A stretch of DNA of 5,631 nucleotides, taken from Bacteroidales bacterium (GTDB taxonomy: Bacteria; Bacteroidota; Bacteroidia; Bacteroidales; WCHB1-69). The stretch spans positions 1 to 5,631 of the forward strand of contig DUOL01000032.1 of the NCBI GenBank assembly GCA_012838875.1, read 5' to 3'. Below, in pieces: positions 1-5,584 of the stretch. Within the stretch, counting starts at the first letter, position 1, and every line of letters starts with the position of its first letter. The translations under genes were made by a program, and so were the position numbers. The notes below the pieces were generated by a model. The model was not told the origin of the DNA, did not search any database, and saw only the letters and a program-made list of their open reading frames with translations.

Positions 1-1
1 A

Positions 2-124
2 CCATTGAAAAAAGATGTTTCTATCGTTGGCTACATTAAAGAAAAAAACGCGGGTTATCATCTTATCACTAATGATGATAAACAACTTCCCCTCACTTCG
101 CAAGAGTTCTCGCCAATAGAGTAA
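2..124 (+). CDS. 3' end of an unidentified protein-coding gene (last 40 codons)
   Basis: The reading frame is open from the window edge to a TAA stop at 122-124 and gives 40 residues, including the stretch VGYIKEKNAGYHLITNDDKQ and ending QEFSPIE. The composition is ordinary for a soluble protein: mixed charged and hydrophobic residues, with no membrane segment and no C-terminal aromatic outer-membrane signature. The alternating pattern suggests a small beta-rich C-terminal domain, faintly like the end of a biotin--protein ligase, but the match is too weak to name it. It converges on the porin gene with no spacer at all between the two stop codons. The start and most of the gene lie outside the window. 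That this is real coding sequence is moderately well supported, since it stops exactly where the opposing gene stops. Confidence 0.6.
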   Translation, partial: PLKKDVSIVGYIKEKNAGYHLITNDDKQLPLTSQEFSPIE

Positions 125-1573
125 TTAAAATTTCAAACCTCCCGTTAGTACGATTCTATGGAAAAGGTACTCATTATTAGCCTCATTTACAAAATTGGGT
201 GAATAAAGCCAATATTGTTCTTTCGTCATTTTAAGAACATACGCTAAATCAATGAAGAAATTTTGACTTCTAAAACCTAACCCGGTAGAAACTATATGTG
301 ATGAGCCATCATTAATTTTATTTTTATACGGAGTAGTTTTGTAGTTATATCCAACACGAACGGAAAAATACTCTTGTAAAGAAACCTCGCCACCAATTCT
401 TATAGAGTGTTGAAGACCATACTTATCTCTAATATCCTGATTTTCTCGAATAAAAGAGTAATCACGAGCAAAAAGTGCAGCTGAACCATAATCAACAAGT
501 TCGTACTCTGCACTAACAAAAGCGCGTTTCTTAATAAAAAAAGCAACATCGCCAATAATACGTAAGGGCGTCGTCAACATATATTTATAACTTTGTACGG
601 GTGATTCTTTCGCATAATTTTGGGAAGTATATTCTGCTGTAATAGTACGTGAGTATGTATCTTTTAATTCATTATAAAACGTGGGAGTATGAAAAGCAAC
701 ACCGAGACGAACAAAATCAGCAGGTTGATAAAGAACTCCGACTTTTAAATTGATTCCGGTTCCTCGCGTTGACAAATAATCGTCCATATCGTAAGAAACA
801 AAGCCGCCAATAGTATCTAAATCATCAAATTCCGAATAGGTGGATTTTTCAGTATAACTAATAAATGGAATCCCTAACGTGGCTCCAACATAAACCTTAT
901 CGGAATAATTAGCTCCAAAAGAGACATTCATCTCGTCAATAGCTCCGCTTGTATGAACATATTTAGACTGACGTAAAACCGATTTTTCAAGAGGACTATA
1001 ATAACTATTTTGTACTGAATCAAAATCTAACAACCACGTATTCCAAGCTAAATCGGTATCAAAAGGACCGGTAACGCTCAATTCGTCATTCGACTGATTA
1101 GCATAATAAACAAACTCATCCATTAAAGAGCTATTTTTACTCATTCCTTCAATTCTAAATTGATTATTAAAATCGGCAATGCGATTATAACCAAATCCGA
1201 ATTGAAGACCTTTCCACGGCGAATTCTCCCGCGTAGGGAACACCAAGATTATTCCTATATTTGAAAGATTATAATTACTAGATAAATATTTAGATTGAGA
1301 CGTATTGTATATTGATGACGAGTTAATAATAGAAACCACCAATGGGGTAAAGGAAAATTCACTTTTTTTATAAACCCCGATAGAAGCCGGATTAGTCGCT
1401 AATGCTGAAAATTCAGCACCAACAGCGCCAAATGCACCGCCTGCCCCCACAAAACGTGCCGTCCCACTCCAATCAAGTTGAGAAAAACGAAATGCATCAA
1501 TATCATTTTGTGCTTGTGATTTCAGAGAAAATATTCCAATTAACAAAACAATGATTAAAAAACTTTTTTTCAT
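125..1573 (-). CDS. FadL/OmpP1/TodX-family outer-membrane beta-barrel protein ('hemin receptor'-like)
   Basis: Predicted outer-membrane transport protein of 482 residues, slightly longer than E. coli FadL. FadL-family barrels carry hydrophobic small molecules across the outer membrane; the substrate here is unknown, and the common Bacteroidota label 'hemin receptor' should not be taken as shown. Seen in the sequence: a signal peptide (MKKS, hydrophobic core at residues 5-17, likely cleavage after SQA at 19-21); the N-terminal family signature around residues 36-63, with GTARFVGAGGAFGAVGAE followed by ALATNPAS, including the NPA motif (61-63) typical of FadL plug regions; then many alternating amphipathic strands rich in Tyr, Phe, Ser and Asn; and a C-terminal Phe (GGLKF), the usual barrel-assembly signal. 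The ATG at 1571-1573 is chosen because it directly precedes the signal peptide. No Shine-Dalgarno is visible. The lipoprotein gene lies 48 bp upstream on the same strand, so co-transcription is likely. Confidence 0.85.
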   Translation of the reverse strand: MKKSFLIIVLLIGIFSLKSQAQNDIDAFRFSQLDWSGTARFVGAGGAFGAVGAEFSALATNPASIGVYKKSEFSFTPLVVSIINSSSIYNTSQSKYLSSNYNLSNIGIILVFPTRENSPWKGLQFGFGYNRIADFNNQFRIEGMSKNSSLMDEFVYYANQSNDELSVTGPFDTDLAWNTWLLDFDSVQNSYYSPLEKSVLRQSKYVHTSGAIDEMNVSFGANYSDKVYVGATLGIPFISYTEKSTYSEFDDLDTIGGFVSYDMDDYLSTRGTGINLKVGVLYQPADFVRLGVAFHTPTFYNELKDTYSRTITAEYTSQNYAKESPVQSYKYMLTTPLRIIGDVAFFIKKRAFVSAEYELVDYGSAALFARDYSFIRENQDIRDKYGLQHSIRIGGEVSLQEYFSVRVGYNYKTTPYKNKINDGSSHIVSTGLGFRSQNFFIDLAYVLKMTKEQYWLYSPNFVNEANNEYLFHRIVLTGGLKF

Positions 1574-1621
1574 GATATTTTTAAAAAGATGAATAGTGAT
1601 TAATTGATTAAAAATAAAATA

Positions 1622-3538
1622 TTATCTCGAACGTCTTGATGACCCGCTACTACCTGATGTCCCTGAACTTCTTTTACTTGAACTTGGTGATGAGTATGAA
1701 GAACGCCCTGATGAAGAGTTACTTGGTGAGGAGTATGAAGAACGTCCCGATGAAGAGTTACTTGGTGAGGAGTAAGAGGAACGCCCTGAAGAAGAATTAC
1801 TAGGTGATGAGTAAGAGGAACGCCCTGAAGAAGAATTACTAGGTGATGAGTAAGAGGAACGCCCTGAGGAAGAGTTGCTCGGAGAGGAATAAGAGGAGTT
1901 AGAAGTTCCTCTATCATATCTATCATATCCACTTGAACGAGAGGTGGAACGTGAATTATTATAATTGGGTGTTGAACTACCTCCCGGATTAGAATAACGA
2001 TTATTGTGATTTTGCATGCCTTGACGTGTAGATTGCGAAGGTCGCGTAGATTGCGAAGGTTGTGTGGATTGCGTAGGTTGTGTGAATTGCACAGGCGGTC
2101 TACTTGGTGGCGTTGTGTTAGCAGGAGGATTAGTAACCCTACTATTAATAGGCTGCGAAGGTCTTTTGTTTGCATCTCCCTGATTTTTATTAATTTGTTG
2201 TGAAGGAGAGCTAACTTCGCGTTGTGAAGGAGAGCTAACCTCACGTTGTGAAGGAGAGCTAACTTCGCGTTGTGAAGGAGAGTTAACTTCACGTTGTGAA
2301 GGAGAGTTAACTTCACGTTGTGCAGGAGAGATAGCTTCGCGTTGTGAAGGAGAATTAACTTCACGTTGTGAAGGAGAGCTAACTTCACGTTGTGCAGGAG
2401 AGCTAACTTCACGTTGTGAAGGAGAACTTACTTCACGTTGTGAAGGAGAACTTACTTCACGTTGTGAAGGAGAACTTACTTCACGTTGTGAAGGAGAACT
2501 TACTTCACGTTTTGCCGGAGAGGTTGGAGACGGTTTCTCCTTAGAAGTTGGACGCGAAAGACTATTATCAGGTGTTTCCGTAGCTGTATTCGAATTGATT
2601 GAACTATTGCTATTTCCTGACGAAACAACGTAAGGAGATGAAGTACCAATCATTTGATCAAAACGTTCATTAAAACTAACCGGCGTTAAGGATTGAACTG
2701 TTGTGTTGCTAGTTGAACTAGCATTATTACCGTAATTTTCGGGTTTTTCCCCTCGCGAATTTCTATTTGAGGCAATACCGTTAGAACTGCCTATACGATT
2801 ACGATGTCCATGAAAATAGGAACGATTATTATCTAAATAGTTGTGGTAATAACCGGCGTAATATCCGGCATAGTAACCATCATAATAACCATGATTATAG
2901 CCGCTCCAATAACCACCCCAATAGGGACGATGACACCCCCACCCCCAACCATAATCAAACCCATAGGAGTAATAGCCATAGCCATAATAATAGGGACGAT
3001 AATAGTAGCTGGGCCACCACCAATTATAACCTAAATAGATACTCATGCCCCAGCTTGACGGAGCATAATCGTACCAATAAAGATTGGTATAATAAGGATC
3101 ATAATAACCCCAACCTGTGTAATACCCGGAATGGAAACGACGAATACGAGATGTGTAATAATAGTCGTAATAATCGTCATTGTCGTAATAATAATTATTT
3201 GTTACATACGTATTACCGCCACTTGAATAACTTTTGGTTTCCGGATAATATTGTTCCTCTTCAGCATAATATTCATTGTTAGAATATTCTGATGAATATT
3301 CATTGGAATTGTTGTAGTTTTCGGCTTCCTCCGTATAGTAATTACTATCGTAATTTTGGCTTTGAGTGTCATATTGGTAGGAAGAGTTCTCGCTAATTTG
3401 AGTAGTCTTTGCCTTCTTTTGATATTGTGCATCGGAAGAGGTCGTATAAACATCGTCATAATAAACTAAAGACCCCAATTTACATGACGTCCCCAGGATT
3501 GCTATGACAATTAACGGAAGAAAAATCTTTTTTTTCAT
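1622..3538 (-). CDS. Repeat-rich, Tyr/Trp/Gly-rich probable surface lipoprotein
   Basis: 638 residues; I recognise no enzymatic domain. In order: a signal peptide (MKKKIFLPLIVIAILGTSC) with a lipobox-like end and likely lipidated Cys19, although Gly at -3 is not classical; an Asn/Tyr/Glu-rich segment (about 57-105); a Tyr/Trp/Gly-rich domain (116-234) with about 42 Tyr and 10 Trp; a Ser/Asn linker (235-338); 14 tandem octapeptides, consensus SSPSQREV (339-450); a Pro/Thr/Gln segment with hexapeptides such as STQPSQ (about 484-505); and five SSYSSPSNSSSGR units plus a degraded sixth (548-625), with a basic Ser/Arg end. Only two Cys are present (19 and 202). The N-terminal YYDDVYTT resembles short Tyr-rich lipoproteins that I recall next to FadL-type genes in Bacteroidota, some annotated 'vitellogenin-like' from composition alone. 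The long C-terminal half is probably disordered and envelope-exposed. The ATG is supported by the signal peptide and a good ribosome binding site. The porin gene follows after 48 bp. Confidence 0.8.
   Translation of the reverse strand: MKKKIFLPLIVIAILGTSCKLGSLVYYDDVYTTSSDAQYQKKAKTTQISENSSYQYDTQSQNYDSNYYTEEAENYNNSNEYSSEYSNNEYYAEEEQYYPETKSYSSGGNTYVTNNYYYDNDDYYDYYYTSRIRRFHSGYYTGWGYYDPYYTNLYWYDYAPSSWGMSIYLGYNWWWPSYYYRPYYYGYGYYSYGFDYGWGWGCHRPYWGGYWSGYNHGYYDGYYAGYYAGYYHNYLDNNRSYFHGHRNRIGSSNGIASNRNSRGEKPENYGNNASSTSNTTVQSLTPVSFNERFDQMIGTSSPYVVSSGNSNSSINSNTATETPDNSLSRPTSKEKPSPTSPAKREVSSPSQREVSSPSQREVSSPSQREVSSPSQREVSSPAQREVSSPSQREVNSPSQREAISPAQREVNSPSQREVNSPSQREVSSPSQREVSSPSQREVSSPSQQINKNQGDANKRPSQPINSRVTNPPANTTPPSRPPVQFTQPTQSTQPSQSTRPSQSTRQGMQNHNNRYSNPGGSSTPNYNNSRSTSRSSGYDRYDRGTSNSSYSSPSNSSSGRSSYSSPSNSSSGRSSYSSPSNSSSGRSSYSSPSNSSSGRSSYSSPSNSSSGRSSYSSPSSSKRSSGTSGSSGSSRRSR
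1664..1897 (-). repeat. 39-bp tandem array, five units plus a degraded sixth, coding for SSYSSPSNSSSGR
   Basis: Five contiguous 39-bp units (1703-1897) encode exact copies of the 13-residue SSYSSPSNSSSGR at residues 548-612 of the lipoprotein; a sixth unit (1664-1702) has decayed to SSYSSPSSSKRSS. The two units at 1781-1819 and 1820-1858 are identical in DNA, which points to recent duplication. The other units differ only at synonymous sites, suggesting that the peptide itself is under constraint. Confidence 0.93.
2023..2090 (-). repeat. Short 18-bp tandem repeat coding for Thr/Gln/Pro/Ser hexapeptides
   Basis: Three full 18-bp units (2034-2051, 2052-2069, 2070-2087) with partial copies on both sides encode a hexapeptide series of the form TQPTQS, TQPSQS, TRPSQS around residues 484-505 of the lipoprotein. 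The copies differ at several bases, so this array looks older or less active than its 24-bp neighbour. Confidence 0.75.
2189..2524 (-). repeat. 24-bp tandem array, 14 units, coding for SSPSQREV octapeptides
   Basis: Fourteen contiguous 24-bp units inside the lipoprotein gene encode residues 339-450. The consensus octapeptide is SSPSQREV, with variants NSPSQREV, SSPAQREV, NSPSQREA and ISPAQREV, a first unit TSPAKREV and a degenerate last unit SSPSQQIN. From about 2406 to 2511 the DNA is exactly periodic, while units at 2189-2404 carry scattered, mostly third-position or single-residue changes. This looks like recent duplication at the N-terminal side of the array. The unit is a multiple of three, so gain or loss keeps the frame. 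Confidence 0.95.
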
Positions 3539-3545
3539 GGCTATA

Positions 3546-3551
3546 TCTCCT
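3546..3551 (-). promoter_or_regulatory. Shine-Dalgarno site of the lipoprotein gene
   Basis: On the minus strand AGGAGA lies 7 nt before the ATG at 3536-3538. This is a near-ideal Shine-Dalgarno, and it is notable because Bacteroidota genes often lack one; neither the porin gene nor proS in this window shows it. It fixes the start of the lipoprotein and suggests strong translation initiation. Confidence 0.65.
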
Positions 3552-3579
3552 ATTTTTTAATTTATTGCTTTTTATTTTT

Positions 3580-3587
3580 TATTTTTG
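3580..3587 (+). promoter_or_regulatory. Predicted Bacteroidota -7 promoter box for proS
   Basis: The plus-strand sequence TATTTTTG matches the TAnnTTTG consensus exactly and would start transcription near 3592-3595, about 55 nt before the proS ATG at 3648. No clear TTTG is seen at the expected -33 distance; a TTG at 3565-3567 is too close. The box overlaps a possible upstream TTG start codon at 3585, which argues against using that start for the protein. Confidence 0.4.
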
Positions 3588-3610
3588 CACGATTTTATAC
3601 TTATAGACTA

Positions 3611-3618
3611 CAAATATA
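3611..3618 (-). promoter_or_regulatory. Predicted Bacteroidota -7 promoter box for the lipoprotein-porin unit
   Basis: The minus-strand sequence TATATTTG is a perfect match to the Bacteroidota sigma-ABfr -7 consensus TAnnTTTG. It would place the transcription start near 3604-3606, giving a 5' untranslated leader of about 65 nt. The -33 region is weak: TTTCG (complement of 3639-3643), about 20 bp upstream, only partly resembles TTTG. The sequence context is AT-rich, so a chance match cannot be excluded. Confidence 0.45.
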
Positions 3619-3647
3619 ATACAAAGTTAATTAATAAACGAAAAATA

Positions 3648-5123
3648 ATGGCGAAAAGTTTTACAACACGAGAAGAAAATTATTCACAATGGTATAATGA
3701 TATCGTTAAAAAGGCGGATTTAGCGGAAAATTCGGCAGTTAGAGGCTGCATGGTTATTAAACCTAATGGCTACGCAATATGGGAAAAAATGCAAGCAGCA
3801 CTTGACAAAATGTTTAAAGATACCGGACATGTGAACGCCTATTTCCCTCTTTTTATTCCTAAATCTTTTTTAAGTCGCGAAGCGGCTCACGTGGAAGGTT
3901 TTGCAAAAGAGTGCGCCGTTATTACGCACTATCGTTTAAAAAATGACCCGGACGGCAATGGAATTATCGTTGACCCGGACGCAAAATTAGAAGAAGAATT
4001 GATTGTAAGACCTACCTCCGAGACTATTATTTGGGATACTTATAAAAATTGGATACAATCCTACCGTGATTTACCGGTGCTCTGTAATCAGTGGGCGAAT
4101 GTAGTACGCTGGGAAATGCGTACACGTCTTTTTTTACGTACCGCCGAGTTTTTGTGGCAAGAAGGTCATACGGCACACGCGACCCGCGAAGAAGCTATTG
4201 AAGAAACCGAAAAAATGTTGCAAGTTTATGCCGATTTTGCCGAAAATTTTATGGCAATTCCCGTATTAAAGGGAATAAAATCACCGAATGAACGCTTTGC
4301 AGGAGCAGATGAGACTTATTGTATTGAAGCCTTAATGCAAGACGGAAAAGCACTGCAAGCAGGAACGTCTCACTTTTTGGGACAGAATTTCGCCAAAGCC
4401 TTCGATGTTAAATTTTTGAATAAAGAGAATCAACTTGAATATGTGTGGGCAACCTCTTGGGGCGTTTCTACTCGACTAATCGGAGCTCTAATCATGACTC
4501 ACTCGGACGACCAAGGGCTAATAGTACCTCCAAAATTAGCGCCGTTACAAGTGGTTATTATTCCAATTTATAAAACGGAAGAAGAGAGAAATGAAATATC
4601 ACAGAAAGCAAATACGCTGATGCAAAAATTGAAAGAGAAAAATATTTCCGTAAAATATGATGACGATGACTCTAAACGGTCGGGGTGGAAGTTTAATGAA
4701 TATGAGATGAAGGGCGTGCCTGTCAGAGTAGCTATAGGACCTCGCGATTTAAAAAATAATCAAGCCGAAGTTGCTAGACGCGATACTTTTGAGAAAAATT
4801 CTATCTCTTTTGATAAACTCCCCGACTATATCGAAACATTGCTGGAGAACATACAAACAAACCTTTATAATAGGGCATTGGCATTTAGAGAGGAAAATAC
4901 ACGAAAAGTCGATACTTGGGACGACTTTATGGAGACATTGGAAAATAAAGGGGGCTTTATCTTAGCCCATTGGGATGGAACTCCCGAAACCGAAGAAGAG
5001 ATAAAAGAGAAAAGTAAAGCTACCATTCGCTGCATTCCTTTAGATGGTGAGTTGGAGGAAGGGAAATGTATCCTAACCGGCAAACCCTCAAAACAGAGAG
5101 TCTATTTTGCACGAGCATATTAA
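3648..5123 (+). CDS. proS: Proline--tRNA ligase, type 3 (archaeal/eukaryotic-like)
   Basis: Class II aminoacyl-tRNA synthetase that activates proline with ATP and charges tRNA(Pro) in the cytoplasm; 491 residues, normal for the type 3 family. Seen: an N-terminal MAKSFTTREENYSQWYNDIV followed by ADLAENSAVRGCMVIKP; a motif 1 region with NAYFPLFIP (63-71) and HVEGF (81-85); the proline-pocket RPTSE (121-125); motif 2 with VRWEMRTR and FLWQEGHTAH (153-177); motif 3 with SWGVSTRLIGALIM (270-283), including Arg276; an anticodon-binding domain from about 299 (APLQVVIIPIY); a C-terminal domain ending in Tyr491. The long editing insertion of type 1 bacterial ProRS is absent. In the C-terminal domain the usual four zinc Cys positions read Asp443, Thr448, Cys474 and Thr477, so the zinc site appears lost. 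ATG 3648 is preferred over an in-frame TTG at 3585, because family homology begins at MAKS and the TTG overlaps the predicted promoter. No Shine-Dalgarno is visible. Confidence 0.96.
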   Translation: MAKSFTTREENYSQWYNDIVKKADLAENSAVRGCMVIKPNGYAIWEKMQAALDKMFKDTGHVNAYFPLFIPKSFLSREAAHVEGFAKECAVITHYRLKNDPDGNGIIVDPDAKLEEELIVRPTSETIIWDTYKNWIQSYRDLPVLCNQWANVVRWEMRTRLFLRTAEFLWQEGHTAHATREEAIEETEKMLQVYADFAENFMAIPVLKGIKSPNERFAGADETYCIEALMQDGKALQAGTSHFLGQNFAKAFDVKFLNKENQLEYVWATSWGVSTRLIGALIMTHSDDQGLIVPPKLAPLQVVIIPIYKTEEERNEISQKANTLMQKLKEKNISVKYDDDDSKRSGWKFNEYEMKGVPVRVAIGPRDLKNNQAEVARRDTFEKNSISFDKLPDYIETLLENIQTNLYNRALAFREENTRKVDTWDDFMETLENKGGFILAHWDGTPETEEEIKEKSKATIRCIPLDGELEEGKCILTGKPSKQRVYFARAY

Positions 5124-5182
5124 GAGAAAGGCAATCAGGACTATCTTATTTATAATCAAGCAGTTATTTTTATTTATTATTA

Positions 5183-5344
5183 GGGCGTGCCCCCTCGCTA
5201 CGCTCGGGGTCGGCGCCCGGTTACAAGTCCGCAGGAAGGAGCTATGAATAGCATAGTCGAAAAAGGAGCTTCTAAAGGCGCTCTTTTTCTCCTTGCTCTT
5301 CAAAGCTCCTTCCTTTGCGGGCTTTCCACCTAAGCGCCTCACGC
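5183..5344 (+). ncRNA. Candidate structured RNA or dispersed palindromic element downstream of proS
   Basis: A compact, relatively GC-rich island in AT-rich surroundings folds by eye into nested stems. These are: GCGTG 5185-5189 with CACGC 5340-5344; a local hairpin CCCC 5191-5194 with GGGG 5206-5209 (inner GC/GC closing a TAC loop); GGCGC 5212-5216 with GCGCC 5334-5338; a long stem 5227-5243 with 5304-5322 (17 pairs, including one G-U, and a 2-nt bulge); and an inner stem 5259-5269 with 5280-5289 (10 pairs, one bulged G). An alternative is GGGCG 5183-5187 with CGCCC 5214-5218. The 5' GGGCGTGCCCC with CTCGCTACGCTCGGGG and the 3' TTTCCAC followed by CCTCACGC resemble an intergenic element I recall from many Bacteroidota genomes. 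Whether it acts as RNA (for example an Rfam Flavo-1-like motif), as a 3' end signal for proS, or as a mobile DNA repeat is not shown. Its strand is assumed from proS. Confidence 0.45.
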
Positions 5345-5572
5345 AACCAACCTGCTCATATCGAAATAGTAAACTTCGAGTTTTACATGCTTTTTGGGAT
5401 AGTATCAAAAAAAATGAAAGAATATGCTCATAATTAAATAATTCTCATTCTTTAATTTTTATTATGTCACTAAAAGTGTGTATTGATTTTTTCTATCATA
5501 TTGCAAAGTAGAGAAGTTGGATAGAGAAAAAATGGCGTGTGCCGCATAATAATGAAAAATGGTCGCCTCGCT

Positions 5573-5584
5573 ATGAGACAGCCC
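5573..5584. mobile_element. Possible insertion-sequence terminus remnant
   Basis: ATGAGACAGCCC is, on the complementary strand, GGGCTGTCTCAT, which resembles the terminal GGGCTGTCTCA of several Bacteroidota insertion sequences as I remember them. No transposase reading frame lies next to it, and no clear target duplication is visible. A very imperfect partner, GGGATAGTATCA at 5395-5406, would outline a non-coding element of about 190 bp, but the match needs one insertion and several substitutions. This may be a relic or chance. Confidence 0.2.

Noticed and set aside
1600..2412. A 270-codon minus-strand frame overlapping the lipoprotein gene, rich in LLHN and HQV repeats
   Set aside because: It is a second open frame created by the tandem repeats, whose 24- and 39-bp units keep every frame open in phase. 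It has no signal peptide, domain or start context, while the main frame has a signal peptide and a Shine-Dalgarno.
2189..2524. CRISPR array
   Set aside because: The 24-bp units are directly contiguous without unique spacers and are translated as octapeptides in a long frame, so this is a coding tandem repeat.
2843..3459. Short plus-strand and alternative minus-strand frames in the Tyr-rich region
   Set aside because: These are low-complexity shadows of the Tyr/Trp-rich coding frame (Ile/Pro/Thr- or Asn-rich strings) with no independent support.
3585..3647. A 21-codon N-terminal extension of proS from TTG 3585
   Set aside because: Family similarity begins at the ATG at 3648, the extension has no conserved features, and the TTG overlaps the predicted -7 promoter box.
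5088..5408. A 106-codon minus-strand frame downstream of proS
   Set aside because: It overlaps the end of proS and is translated straight through the palindromic element. Peptides such as TPSVARGHA are a familiar artefact of this kind of GC-rich repeat. There is no domain and no good start.
5417..5463. Terminator-like hairpin AAAGAAT/ATTCTTT followed by a T-rich stretch
   Set aside because: The stem is short, entirely AT-rich apart from one pair, interrupted by an asymmetric internal region, and about 300 bp from the nearest upstream gene. Such pairings are expected by chance in this composition.
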